A stretch of 64,000 nt of DNA from Cavia porcellus (Eukaryota > Chordata > Mammalia > Rodentia > Caviidae): NCBI RefSeq assembly GCF_034190915.1, contig NW_026947489.1:63426001-63490000 (forward strand), given 5' to 3'. The notes below the pieces were generated by a model. That model was not told the origin of the DNA. It searched no databases and worked only from the letters and a program-made list of their open reading frames with translations. Below, piece by piece: positions 9,600 through 20,741 of the stretch; positions within the stretch are counted from its first letter, which is position 1; each line of letters begins with the position of its first letter. Position numbers and translations under genes: made by a program.

Positions 9600-10370
9600 G
9601 AACTGAATTTTTTTTAAATTTTATTTTAAATCAAGTAAAACTAAATATAACAAAACAACAAAGCAAATGAGAAGAAAACAATGTAAGTAACAGATGTCAA
9701 AGTAAGACAACAGGAGATCATCACTGGCTATCATATTGTCTCTTGTTTTCTTCTAAATAGTTGTTCATATCTTCACACACAACAAATTCATACAAAACAA
9801 AATAGTATTAAACTGATCAGAGGGCTGGGGATTTAGCTCAGTGGCATAAGCACCTTCCTTGCAAGTGTGCGGTCATGAGTTCGATCCTCGGTACCGATAA
9901 AAACGAAAAAGACAAAAAAAAAGAAAAAATTTGTTTATCATGTTGCATACTAAATATTGAACAAATCATAACATTAATAAAATATATTACAATTTAAAAA
10001 AAAATAAACTGATCAGAACAGAATGATGAAGGCATTATAGACCTTCAAAACCGGACAATAAGGAAATCAACAATGGCTACCATAATATCTCTTGTTCTCT
10101 TCAATAGCTGTCTATACCTTCATATATGCTGAAATTAAACAATACAAAAACTAAAATCAGTCTGAACCAAGAATAGTATTGTTGGATTTTACTGCATGAC
10201 GCAATGGAATCAGCACTGGATAACATAGTGTCTCTTTTTCTTCAAAGTAGCTATTAATTTCATCATGCATTATATAATCGATTCTCAAATTGTTTAGGAG
10301 AAGTTCTACGCATGTGTGAATCTCTTCATGTATACCTATCTTTTTAAATTTCATTTGATTTTAAATATTT
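9600..10370 (-). repeat. ~150 bp tandem-unit repeat, copy 1 (minus strand)
   Basis: On the minus strand three diverged units follow each other, each opening with a motif like 'gaaggtatagacagctatt', then 'gaagaGAAcAAGAGa..at'. The anchors lie near 10251, 10107 and 9760; the last spacing is ~150 bp once the ID insertion at 9822-10004 and its duplication are subtracted. The element ends in 'aaaataaaatttaaaaaaa' (plus-strand 9605-9640). Related copies occur at 26830-27775 and 58320-58830. I do not recognise the family. Confidence 0.6.
9822..10004 (+). mobile_element. ID-like SINE with 3' transduced sequence
   Basis: The ID body (9822-9925) is followed by about 75 bp of non-SINE sequence ('tttgtttatcatgttgcata' through 'attacaattt') and a second A tract. 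The whole is enclosed by the perfect 13 bp duplication TAAACTGATCAGA (9809-9821 and 10005-10017). Confidence 0.85.
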
Positions 10371-10378
10371 TAAATTTA

Positions 10379-11720
10379 TGGCCAAGTATGGTAGCACATG
10401 CCTATAATCCCAGCACGTGGGAGGCAGGATGGCACCATGAATTTGAGGCCAGTTTTGACTAGTGAGTTCAGGGTCAACCCAAATTGCATAGCAAGACCCT
10501 TTCTATAAATTAAATAAATAAATACATACATACATAAAATTACGCAGCCTGTGCAGCTAGTAGATACCACACTACAGTACAAAACTAGGATACTACATTC
10601 ATAATTTTTAGGATATAAATGATAGAAATCAGCTGGGCAGGGTAGTGCACTAAAAGGTTGAGGCAAAAGATCACAAGTTCAAGGCTGGCCTGTACGTCTT
10701 AGAAAGACCCAAAACAATAACTTAAAATTAATATGAAAAGAAAAAATAACAAATCAGTTTAAACAAGCTTGAGAAAAAAACACTAGATGGAATGATGGTA
10801 AATTGGATAAACATTGAATCCAGAGGCACAAAGAGATTAAAAATTGCCTCATCCTTAGGTCTCTTTTGTATTTTGGGTCTTATCCTCTTCTGCTTTAGAT
10901 GGATTTTGTCCTAGTGGAACTGGCAACTATAAATTCATATTCTACTTGCACTGCCACTCTAAGGAGGCCTGTCCTCTCAATGATCTTCAAGAGAAAAGTC
11001 TCAGATAAAGATACGATTGGCCAGTGCTGGGGATTTAGCTCAGCAGCATAAGCGCCTGCCTTGCAAGCAGGCAGTCGTGAGTTCGATCCCCGGTACCTAT
11101 AAAAAAGGAAAAAGACAAAAAAAAAGATACCATTAGCCAACATGGAGCATATGTACAATCTGGAATCAAGATGTTAGGATCAGCCAAACCTAGATTGTCT
11201 GCCTCCTCCGGAAGGATGAACAGAGTGGGTGTTATGATTGATGGCTTATCAGAACAATATGGAGTAAGGATGATACAGATTTCTACAGGGAATTAAAGAT
11301 AGCTGGGGTAGATCAAAATAACTATCTATGGTAAGTGCTGTTGTTTCTATAAGTGGGGCGTGGTGGTGAAGGTCATAATCCCAGCGTGTGGGAGACTGAG
11401 GCAGGAGGATCATGTGAGTTCAAGGCCAGCCTGAACTACAGAGTAACACCTTGTCTCAGAAACAAACAAAAAAACCAAAATCAATGTTTTTCTATTTCAG
11501 TTAGGAGTGTTAAATATGAACCTCAAGCTCTTTATTTTAAAAACAGTAAAAGGGTAGAAATAATACATAATTAAAAAAAAAAAGAAATTACTAGTTGATA
11601 ATTACATATTTTCTTCTTAGAATCAAGCTCTTTTTATTCTTCTGTACCAGGAATCAAGCTCGGGACCTTGCAGTTACCAGGGAAGCACTATTCCACTGAG
11701 CTATATCCCTGACCCTATTA
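10379..11720. mobile_element. SINE cluster in the large GDPD1 intron
   Basis: B1+ 10379-10525 and B1+ fragment 10630-10715; ID+ 11027-11128, flanked by AAGATACGATTGGCCAG and AAGATACCATTAGCCAA; B1+ 11353-11472; ID- 11632-11718. Intervening intron shows no other element. Confidence 0.75.
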
Positions 11721-12384
11721 AAATGATTAAATTATCATATGGCTATTCCGTGGAGTATTTTGAAATCTTTTAAAATCATCATATTGGAATAAAATCAGTG
11801 GATTCTATCAATGTCAGTGTCCTGGTTATGATGTGGTACTATAATTTTGCAAGAGGTTACCACTGGGAAATTTGGATAAAGGATACATAGATCTTTCTGT
11901 GTCGTTTCTTTTTTTTTTTCTTCCCTCTGTATTATTTCTTACAGCTTCATGTGATTCTACAGTTACCTTAAGGTAGAAAGGTTAACTAATATTTAAATCA
12001 TAATTCTAAACGTGTCAATATATTTTTATTTATGTAAAAAAAAGGCTAAAATTTGTATGTAAACGGTATTCAGTTATGCATGTGAGAAGAAGGATACAGA
12101 AATAACACCCAATGAGAATGAGAATATTTTACTGTTCATTATTCAGAGTAATGAAACTGAAATCTCATATGGAGGTGGAAATTTTTATGGTAGTCTTATA
12201 ATATATCATCTTATAGTATTGCTTAGCGGTTATATCTGAGTTGTTGGATATTACATGATTTTTTTCTTTTTTATAGTTTGTCTCATTTTTTAAGTGCCCT
12301 GTAGGAATATACTCTTACTTTTCTAATCAATAGAGTAAAAATTATTTTTAAAGAAGGTACATTTAAAAAATCTTGCTTTCTCAG
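11721..12384. other. GDPD1 intron before the 12385 exon
   Basis: AT-rich and repeat-poor. The last 20 bases supply the polypyrimidine tract and 'ctttctcag' acceptor. Nothing else recognised. Confidence 0.5.
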
Positions 12385-12503
12385 CATGCCAATGTGAAGG
12401 AAAAGATACCCGAATTCCATTACTGAAGGAAGTTTTTGAGGCCTTTCCTAACACCCCCATTAACATCGATATCAAAGTCAACAACAATGTGCTGATTAAG
12501 AAG
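12385..12503 (+). CDS. GDPD1: GDPD1 coding exon with the IDIK motif
   Basis: This 119 bp exon begins after 'ctttctcag' and ends before GTACTT. Completed by the single base carried over from 795, it gives exactly 40 codons: ACQCEGKDTRIPLLKEVFEA, then a stretch containing NTPINIDIKVNNN and ending LIKK. The IDIK strand corresponds to the E/D-I-K motif of the GDPD TIM barrel, where the acidic residue and Lys sit by the metal and phosphate site (family knowledge). There are no stops and no frameshift. The intron before it is 11.6 kb and carries an L1, a retrovirus, many SINEs and a tandem-unit repeat. Confidence 0.97.
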
Positions 12504-12728
12504 GTACTTAAGACATTGCCTCCTCTTGGTGTGTTGCATCCAGTTTCACAAACTAAAAGGTTAGAGTAGATGACTGTATAGATGACAGTGTTCAAGGAAA
12601 CAGGATACTCCGGGGGTTGGCGTTATTGTAAATAATGCCTAGTAGAGGTCACTTGAGTTTAGGAAAGTCTGTTTCAGAGTGACTTGGGATGTCTCAGTTG
12701 TGGGTAAAAGTAAGCTGTGGATAAACTG

Positions 12729-13818
12729 GGCATAGTGGCACTTGCCTGTAATCTCAGCACTTGGGAGGCTAAGGCAGGAGGATCATTGTGAATCTGAGGC
12801 CAGCGTGGGCTACATAGTGAGCTCCAGACCAGCCTGAACCACATAGCAAGACCCTGCCTAAAAAAAAAAGTAAGGTATGCACCAGTTATCCTGGCATTTG
12901 TATAACTAATTTCTAGTTTAGCATTTCAGTTGTGATTATTTTATATCAAATTACTAAGTAGTTATATTCTATGAAATAAGTTATATAATGGTAAAATATA
13001 AATATTTGTCTATAAAATACAAATTTATTTAGCAATTTTTTCCAAAATTTTACACTAACAGCTGGAAAATAGTTACTTGTAACCTACTTTGTAAGTAAAA
13101 TGATACAAATAGATTTACAAATAGGCAGATGCATAAATTTTTGAATTTTCACCTGTAGGTTTCAGAATTGGTGAAGCAGTATAAGCGAGAACACTTAACA
13201 GTATGGGGTAATGCCAGTTATGAAATTGTAGAAAAGTGCTACAAAGAGGTAAGCCTTAAAAATAATACAAAATCATCTGTTTTCACTGTTATCATGTGTC
13301 TGTCAAGTCATTCCAGCAATAATTTTTAAAACTTCTTTTATTTCATAGCCTGCATACAAAGACAGATAATACTGAATGGAAGTAGGTATCTAAAATGTTT
13401 GCTTATGAACATAATCAATTTTAACCTTGCAATTTAAGTTCATTGGTTCACAGAATTATTTTCACAGCCTAATAATTTATTAGCATTTTATGTACATTAT
13501 AAAACAAAATATGAATCCCATTTTCAACGTCTAGTTTTATTAGGCAATTGAATTTTTTATGTAATTTTAAATCAAAGTATATAGTCTATGAACTTCTTTT
13601 TGCCCTATCTCTCAAATAGACTTCAGTTAAGCCAAGAACATAATTTGGGGTATTATAAAGCAGAGCCATCTACTCATTAAAAATTTTCTGCTTGGAGGAA
13701 ATAAATCTATAAAAATTAATTTGAGCCAGTGCAGTAGCACATGTCTGTCATCTTAGCACTCCAGAGGCTGAGGCAGAAGGATTGCTGTGAGTTCAAGGCC
13801 AGCCTGGGCTTTCTCAAA
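12729..13818 (+). mobile_element. Two B1-like SINEs flanking the 13159 exon
   Basis: B1+ 12729-12868 (complete, with A tail) and B1+ 13727-13818 (lacking the second half). The remaining intron at 12870-13158 and 13249-13726 is AT-rich with no assignable element. Confidence 0.8.
13159..13248 (+). CDS. GDPD1: GDPD1 coding exon, 30 codons, phase 0 at both ends
   Basis: The exon is 90 bp between 'ttcacctgtag' and GTAAGC. It encodes VSELVKQYKREHLTVWGNAS and then YEIVEKCYKE. Being symmetric (0-0), it could be skipped without breaking the frame, which would remove 30 residues of the barrel. Only 655 bp separate it from the preceding exon, and that intron contains one B1-like SINE. Confidence 0.97.
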
Positions 13819-14400
13819 AAAAGTTAATTTGATATTTTTTGAAATGATAGTCAGCTAAGAGAATTGGAAATTCAAATGGTTTCAAAAATTATAAGCATGG
13901 TAGACTCCTTTTATTGTACATGTGACACCATAGTGCAGAAGTATCATGACAGAAGTGGTAATTCTCATATACAGAGAACTCTTCTGGGACAGTTCTTTCT
14001 TCCTGGCAAACAAGGCAGAAATATCCGTGATCAGCACCAGTGTAGCCTACAGTGCAGTGGAGGCACTTTCTGTGGCAGGAAGATTTTCTTTATGTGCAGC
14101 ACGCTCTGCAAGGTCCCACCCAAGGTAGCTTGTGTTCGGAGGGAACTGAGCAATTACTCAGCCTTGCAGCCTCAGCTCCTAAGAGCTTAGATCTAGAACT
14201 TCTCTAGGACAAATCACTGTCTAATGATTTTCAAATGTTATGTACTGGAGGCCTCATGACCTGCTGATGTTCTTACATCATCAAACACATTTTCAAATAA
14301 ATGATGATACTGACAGCTGGAAAGGAGACAGAGAAACTGGGTCTTTTACAAGTTGCTGGTAGTGAATGTGAAATTGTACAGCCACTCTCTTTAGTAGTTA
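13819..14400. other. Intronic stretch with an unsupported 108-codon frame
   Basis: Bases 13864-14190 are open on the plus strand, with an overlapping shorter frame. Neither resembles a protein I know and neither has splice or promoter context. This may be an old unrecognised repeat. Confidence 0.3.
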
Positions 14401-14747
14401 GCTTTTTATAAAACTAAACACACATTACCTTGTGAACCAACGTCACCATAGTCATTTATCCCAGAAAAATGAAAGAACATACACGAATATCTGTACCTAA
14501 AGTTTTTAAATTTGTAATTTGTGCTAGTACATGTTTTCAGTGCATAATGATTACATTCATTTTGTTCCAGAATTTTTATAGGTGCTTTATTTGTAATAGC
14601 AAACTGCTGAAAAGCCGGGCATGGTGGCTCACGCCTGTAATTCTAGCACTCGAGAGGCTGAGGTGGGAGGATCGTTGTGAGTTCGAGACCAGCCTGGGCT
14701 ACAAAGTGAGCTCAAGGCCAGCCTGAACTGCATAGCGAGACCCTTCT

Positions 14748-14780
<33 letters not shown>

Positions 14781-15180
14781 CAAACTACTGGAGAAAACCA
14801 AATGTCCTCATTAGGCAAATAGCAGAACAAACTGGTAGATCTATACAATGGGATACTAAATTAATGAAAGAGAGTGAGCTGTTAATACCTGCAACAACCT
14901 GGATGGTGCTTAAGGGCATTATGTTTAGTAAAAATACCAGGCTCAAGATCATATACAGTAAAAACAAATTACACATGCTGTATGATTTCATTTATATAAT
15001 ATTCTCAAAACTGTAAACATGGAGAGCTGATTAATGGTTGCCAGGGGACATGGACTGAGAATAGGGTAGCTAGTTGGCATTAATTCTAGGAGATGGCATG
15101 AGGGAATTTGTATGGTGATGAAACAGTTTTGTATCTTGCTTATGGTGGCTACATGGATCTACACATGGAATAAAATTACA
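14401..15180 (+). mobile_element. L1 3' fragment split by a B1-like SINE
   Basis: 'catttatcccagaaaaatga' and, after the SINE, 'tacaatgggatactaaatta...tggatggtgcttaag' are the typical L1 ORF2 tail and 3' UTR. The order is collinear on both sides of the SINE, so it is one insertion. Confidence 0.75.
14614..14779 (+). mobile_element. Young complete B1-like SINE inside the L1
   Basis: A consensus-like copy (gccgggcatggtggctcacg) with a ~30-base A tail. It is flanked by AGCAAACTGCTGAAAA and AGCAAACTACTGGAGAAAA, a target-site duplication in L1 sequence. Confidence 0.9.
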
Positions 15181-15184
15181 TAGA

Positions 15185-15189
<5 letters not shown>

Positions 15190-15225
<36 letters not shown>
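15190..15225. repeat. (CA)n microsatellite
   Basis: About 18 uninterrupted CA dinucleotides directly after the L1 3' end. Confidence 0.95.
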
Positions 15226-15227
<2 letters not shown>

Positions 15228-15253
15228 TGAAGAGAGTTTTTAAAATGGTAACC

Positions 15254-15570
15254 CAGGGGCTGGGGATTTAGCTCAGCGGCAAAGCACCTGCCTTGCAAGC
15301 AGGCAGTCGTGAGTTTGATTCCCAGTACCGATAGAAAGGAAAAAGACAAAAAAAAAAAAAAAAAAAAAAAAAAGGTAACCCAATCCCACCCCCAAAAGGG
15401 AGAAAACTGAATAGAGTTTGTGATCTGAATTAATAATGATACACCATTCCAGGCATGGTGGTGCATGCCTATAATCCCAGCATTCAGGAAGGTGAGGCAG
15501 AAGAATCCCCATTGGGCCACATAAGCGAGTGCCAGCCTACACTACATAGTGAGACCCTGTCTGAAAAAAA
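15254..15570 (+). mobile_element. ID-like SINE followed by a B1-like SINE
   Basis: ID+ 15254-15374, young type with 'accgatagaaaggaaaaaga' tail and duplication GGTAACCCA on both sides; B1+ 15451-15570. Confidence 0.85.
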
Positions 15571-15922
15571 CCCAATGATAATAAACCAGAATCAATTCCT
15601 GGTTTGAACTTGTAATGCAGTTACATCAAATGTCACCTTTTGGGGAAACTGCGAGAAGGAAGAATGAGACTCCCCCAGTTTTGTTTTGTGTTTAAAGGAA
15701 GTAAAACAGGACAGTAAAATGAAACAAAACAGTAACAGGACAGTAAGAAATCCATAATCATTACTATAATACATATTGTTATTCTCTAAATAGTTGCCTA
15801 GACTACAGGCCTCAGACTTCCACAGTTGATCAAATAGCTTAAATGTTAAGTGGCTTTGTTTGCCTACTTCAGTTATTATCATCTCAGCCCGTATTGTGCC
15901 CGGTTGCTCACAGATGTGGGTG

Positions 15923-16185
15923 GAAGCAGCAGATGGAGGCGGCTTCTTTGCTGCTTCTCCCGGTTCGGCAGGCCCACAGCAACCCACAGCGGCACACAGG
16001 GAGGCCACACCTTCCTTGCTGTTTCTTCCGAGCCAGTAGGGGCTCCCAAGGCACACAGGGAGGTTGCTCAGCTTCCTTGCTGCTTCTCTCTCACTAATAG
16101 GGCTTCTACCAGCACACAAGGAGGCTGCATGGCCTCCCTGCTGCTTCTCTCTGGCAACTGGCAGGTCCTCCACTGGTGTACCTAG
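15923..16185. repeat. GC-rich minisatellite, about four ~60 bp units
   Basis: The motif 'ggcacacagggagg' recurs at 15991, 16050 and 16111 (as agcacacaaggagg), each followed by 'cttccttgctgcttct'. A more diverged unit precedes them. Long overlapping open frames on both strands here are a by-product of the period being close to a multiple of three. Confidence 0.75.
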
Positions 16186-16325
16186 ACTCCCCCAGTTCTG
16201 AACTTCTTGTGAATCTATAATTATTTCAAAAATTTAAAAATTTCTCCTGGCCCACATTCACAGAATTTTTCCTTTGATTCACATTCTTCATTTTTTTTGG
16301 AAGCCTTTAGCTTTCTGTTATTTTA

Positions 16326-18103
16326 GAATTTGGGGGGAATCAAACTCATGACCTCATGCTTGCTAGCCAGGCACTCAACGCCACTGAGCTAAATCCCCAG
16401 TCCTGTTATTTTAGAATTTAAAAACTTTAAAAACTTTTCTTTAGTAACATTCAAGTATCACAGTAAAAATATCTCAATAATTCCATTCATATTATCATCA
16501 TGCTATTTAATTGATTTTTGTTTGTTTGTTTTTGGTCTTTGAGACAGGGTTTCACTATTCAGTCCAGGCTGAATTTGAACTCAGGATCAAAGTATTGTAG
16601 ACTAGGCTGGCTTTGAACTTGTAGTGATCCTGATCCTTCTGCCTCAGCCACTAAGAGCTGGGGTTACAAGATGTGTACCATCATGCCTGACCTTGATCCA
16701 TGTTTTTTTTCCCCTTTTTTTTTCTTTTTATTGGTACCGGGGATCGAACTCACGACTGCCTTGCTTGCAAGGCAGGTGCTTATGCCACTGAGCTAAATCC
16801 CCAGCCCTTGATCCATGTTTTATAGTTTGTATATATGATCTAACAGACTTTTACATTAGTCATTTAATTTCCAGATGCTATAAACTTAAACTATAAAAGT
16901 AACAAGAAGTGTAATACACAGTGATGATGGAAGACATATGTGGTACTGATTCTCACTTAATGACTTTTTATGCATTCACACAATGCAGTGGCTGCACATA
17001 CTGAATAGTTTAGAAGATTGTGAATGTCATACTCCCAGCACTTAGGGGACTGAGGCAGTGAGTTCAAGGCCAGCCTGAACTATATAATGAACCCCTGTCC
17101 TAAAAACATAAATAAATAAATTAAATAAATAAATAAAATGTCTTGGTCTTCCCCCACATATTCTAATTTAAGATACAAATATAGTCAGTTGTTCAATATT
17201 TGCCAGGTAGCCACTGTCCCCTACTCCTGGCAACCATGCATAGCTCTCTGAAACTACGTTAGTGTTTTTGGCTCTCATTCCAAAGTGGCATAAATGTTGC
17301 AGGCCAGCCCATATGCTTGTTTCCTCTAAGCTTCATGATCCTTAGTGTATGAATTGGCAGAACTCTGGGCATTTCAGGGGCTTGTATGCCATGGTAGAGC
17401 TGAAACACCTGCATATAAATAAGCCAGAAACGTTACAAAGCACCATGTGAACACAGGGACAAAACAAATCCTCAAGCCTTTCTATTTTTCCTTAAATAAA
17501 GAATTAGGTAGTTTACAGTTAGTTATTTAAAATAAATTACCTTTTCATGATTTTCAATTTATTACTCATAGAAAAATTCATTTTAACCCCTATAACTGCA
17601 TTGAAAATTGTACTGCGCACAAACATGTGTGGCACATGTGTGAAGAGGTTGGAACAGGAGAATAGGGAGTTGGTATTTAATGAGTATAGACTCCAATTTT
17701 GTAAGATAAAAAACCTGGAGATTTGTTGCACAAGAATACAAATATACTTCATATCCCTGAGTGATCACTTAAAAAAATGTTAAGATGAGAACCAGATGTA
17801 ACACACTCAGGAGGCTGAGACAGAAGGGTTGTAAGTTCTAGGCCAGCTTGTACTACAGAGTGAGGGCAGTCTCAAGGTAAAACAAAATGTTAAGGTAGCA
17901 AATTTTATGTTATGTGTTGTATATTTTACATATATGAAAGTTATATCTTTGAATTTTTTTTTTTTTTTTTGTCTTTTTGAGACAGGGTCTCTCTATGCAG
18001 TTCAGGCTGGCCTTGAGCTCGCTTTGTAGCCCAGGCTGGTCTCAACTCACAACAATCCTCCCACCTCAGCCTTCCAAGTGCTGGGATTACAGGCGTGAGC
18101 TGT
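16326..18103. mobile_element. SINE cluster in the 6 kb GDPD1 intron
   Basis: ID- 16326-16403; B1- 16525-16690; ID- 16718-16807, with CTTGATCCATGTTTT on both sides; B1+ 17020-17108; B1+ 17786-17880; B1- 17970-18103. Bases 17110-17785 hold no recognisable element. Confidence 0.8.
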
Positions 18104-18289
18104 AATTTTTAAAGTTTTGGAATTTCAAACAGATTTTCTAATAGAAACTCAGAATAATGGTAGATTCTTGGATGTTACAAATCCAAATCTATTTATATTT
18201 TGTATTTGATTCATAACATACATGAACTGTGACTTATATAGATGTTATGTTCTATAAGACTTTAAATTTTTTTTCAAAATGTATTACAG

Positions 18290-18660
18290 TAAAAAATATT
18301 ACCATTGATTCATTTCAAAGTGTTCCTGCTTTCTTCAAAGACATTTAGCGACAGGGAAATTAGCTCAGCAGCACAAGCACCTGCCTGACAAGCTCAAGGT
18401 CATGAGTGTGATCCCCAGTACCAATAAACAAATAAATAAAATAGTATTTAATTTAAAAAAGACATTTATTCCATCAATGTTGCCACTCCACGAAGCAGTT
18501 CTAGAGTCCTCTTTTGTCAGTATCTTTGGTTGTGCTGTCATCATTGCTTAAGGATCCTGAACTGATCCAAAATATTTATCTTTCATGGTTATTTTGACTT
18601 TGGGGAAGAGCCAGAAATCACATGGTGCCAAATCCAGTGAATAAGGTAGATGATGACACA
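18290..18660 (-). pseudogene. Mariner-type transposase fossil split by an ID SINE
   Basis: Near 18600-18650 the minus strand encodes LPYSLDLAPCDFWLFPKV, matching the conserved YSPDLAP-D-FLFP-K block of mariner transposases that carries the third catalytic Asp. Further on, a W-x-x-WNKC-like stretch marks the C-terminus. Stops and indels are frequent. The ID insertion (18348-18457) is flanked by AAAGACATTTA on both sides. The 5' half of the transposon is not visible. Confidence 0.65.
18348..18457 (+). mobile_element. ID-like SINE inside the mariner fossil
   Basis: 'agcgacagggaaattagctc' through 'gatccccagtaccaataaac' plus an AAAT-rich tail. The 11 bp duplication AAAGACATTTA is at 18337-18347 and 18458-18468. 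Confidence 0.85.
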
Positions 18661-19259
18661 CCAGAATGTTTTTATTTAATAAACATTGCTATAACGATTT
18701 TGAATGAATTCAGAACTTTATAGAGGCAGCCATGAAAAGATACAAGAGAGCACTTCCAGAAATACTTGGGAAAGCAGCAAGAATGATGGATTGTGTGTTT
18801 GAACCAAGTGGAAGGAGAGTGAGGAGTTGCTGATTCATGTGTGTAGAATGTGAATGCATGAGTATTTTGAGGAAGACTAATGACAGTGCATTTTACTGTA
18901 ATTTTTTCATCATACTTCTTTTTAAAATGATTACTATTTTTTTGGTCATCTTTATTTTTGTCCCATTAGAGTCTAGTGTATTTAGTCTCTAGTTGTGACC
19001 ACCAGACAGAAGTGGTATTACAAATGTAGAGAAAAGGAACAGAGAAACTTTAGCAATACACCAATAGCAATAATAGTATAGGACTCCAAGTAGAAGCTTA
19101 CATGTTGGTTATAGAGTAGCCATTTCTAAGGGTAGTCATAATTCAGGGAGTCCTTCAATGAATGTTGAGATACAGTGTTGGGAAATTTTGAGGCTTATGA
19201 AATAATGCTCTTTATTTGATTAATCACTGCAAAGTAACATAATATTGTTTTTCTTTTAG
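18661..19259. other. GDPD1 intron between the mariner fossil and the 19260 exon
   Basis: AT-rich DNA with no element I can name. It ends with the 'gtttttcttttag' acceptor. Confidence 0.4.
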
Positions 19260-19393
19260 AATTCAGATATTCCTATACTCTTCAGTCTACAACGTGTTCT
19301 GCTTATTCTTGGCCTTTTCTTCACTGGCCTCTTGCCTTTTGTGCCTATTCGAGAGCAGTTTTTTGAAATCCCAATGCCTTCCATCACATTGAA
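19260..19393 (+). CDS. GDPD1: GDPD1 coding exon with a hydrophobic segment
   Basis: This 134 bp exon runs from the 'ttcttttag' acceptor to the GTAAGT donor and gives 44 codons plus two bases (phase 2). It starts NSDIPILFSLQRV and continues into LLILGLFFTGLLPFVPI, a strongly hydrophobic run, before REQFFEIPMPSITL. In the family this region is a predicted membrane-associated segment of the GDE4-type enzymes, consistent with ER and perinuclear membrane localisation; that assignment is established knowledge plus inference. The preceding 6.0 kb intron contains a minisatellite, an L1 fragment, several SINEs and a mariner fossil. Confidence 0.97.
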
Positions 19394-19539
19394 GTAAGTG
19401 GTTACCCTGTTTTCATCAGTTGTAAATTACAGAAGGATTAAGAAAAACAGCTCACTAATACCACTACTGCTGTGATTTGTTCACTCATGTTTTAGTGCTG
19501 CGCCTTGAACATGCTGAGTGTGCACTCTGCACTGTGGGG

Positions 19540-19883
19540 TGGATAGTGTTTACCCCTCATGTCGGGCCTGGTCCCCAGTGTAATAGTGTTGAGTGGTGCT
19601 GTGGAAACAGTAAGAGGTGATCAGGCCATTACGAGGGATTAATGCCTTTCTTGTGTAAATGAGTTCTCATCTTTGGCTTTCTCTTGCTTCTTCTCTCATA
19701 TATGTACCCCTCTTCCACACATATCCACTGCTATTCTGCCACTATGAAGCCCTCACAAGAAACCAATTAGATACCATTACCATATATTTGAACTTCTAGA
19801 ACTGTGAGCTAAATAAACCACTTCTCTATAAATTTCCCAGCCACGGGCATTTTGTTACAGTAATAGAAAAACAGACTAAGACA
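19540..19883 (+). repeat. ERVL-MaLR solo LTR (MST/MLT1 type)
   Basis: 'gatcaggccattacgaggga', 'ctagaactgtgagctaaata', 'aaaccacttctctataaatt' and the terminal 'agactaagaca' are the well-known landmarks of MST/MLT1 LTRs. It is ancient and diverged. Confidence 0.8.
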
Positions 19884-20741
19884 ACTGTCAATGGTGAAGA
19901 ATAGATTTCTGTGGATCTGGAAGGTAGTGCAGTGGTATAGCACTTGCCTAGTATGCACAAGGCCTGAGTTTGATCCCCCATACAATATGCGCACAGAAAG
20001 TAGAATTTCTGTAGTCTTTTTCATGTTCTATCTGACCTGTGTTAAGAGTGGTTTTGATATAAACCAAACGTTTTCTAAAATAAATGATAAATGAATAGAA
20101 ATACTTAATCTGGACCTATGTCAGGTTATAGTGATGTTTGGTGCCTGGGTAGTCCGAAGTCAGATAAAAGGAATTGAGCTTAATTATAGACATTTTTTTT
20201 TTTTTACATCAAACAGCAACTGCCCTTCAACTTCCTTTACTTTATTTTACTTCATTGGCAGCAATCCTCAACTAAACTCCCTTACACTCCAAATTCACCA
20301 GTAAGATTAACACATCAAGGAAGGAAAGCTGCTACTACTATACCTACTGAAAAAAAAGAAAGGGACAAAAACAGAGAAAAACCTTTGCAGAGAGGAGAAA
20401 GAGTAGAGTTACTTTGTGTAAGGTATTTTATATAATTTCTCTGCAAGGTGCAAAGCCTTGCTTTTCACACACTTAAGTTTGTAAGAAGAGAAAAATATTT
20501 AAAACACTTAGAATTGCCTGACAAGTAATAAGTTCTCAATACTTGGCAGCTTTTATTGTTAAATTATCTTATTATTATTAAAAAAGGCTTTGTCTCATAA
20601 TTCTATGTGCTTAGAATGTGATTTTTAGCTGTAAATTCATAAGAATAACTGAGTGAAAACAAGAGAATTTGGAGCTCCTTGGGGGATTATATAAATGTGA
20701 TGTAAAACATTTTCATTCCATTCAGAACTTTAAACAATCAA
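19884..20741. other. GDPD1 intron with one old ID copy
   Basis: ID+ 19916-19990 (BC1-like, no fresh tail). The rest is AT-rich with nothing assignable. Confidence 0.5.

Noticed and set aside
13864..14190. 108-codon frame as a possible extra GDPD1 exon
   Set aside because: The flanking exons already join in frame without it, and it has no proper acceptor/donor pair or protein similarity.
15592..16173. 193-codon minus-strand open frame
   Set aside because: It runs through the ~60 bp minisatellite and then unrelated intron; no domain, and both strands are open because of the repeat.
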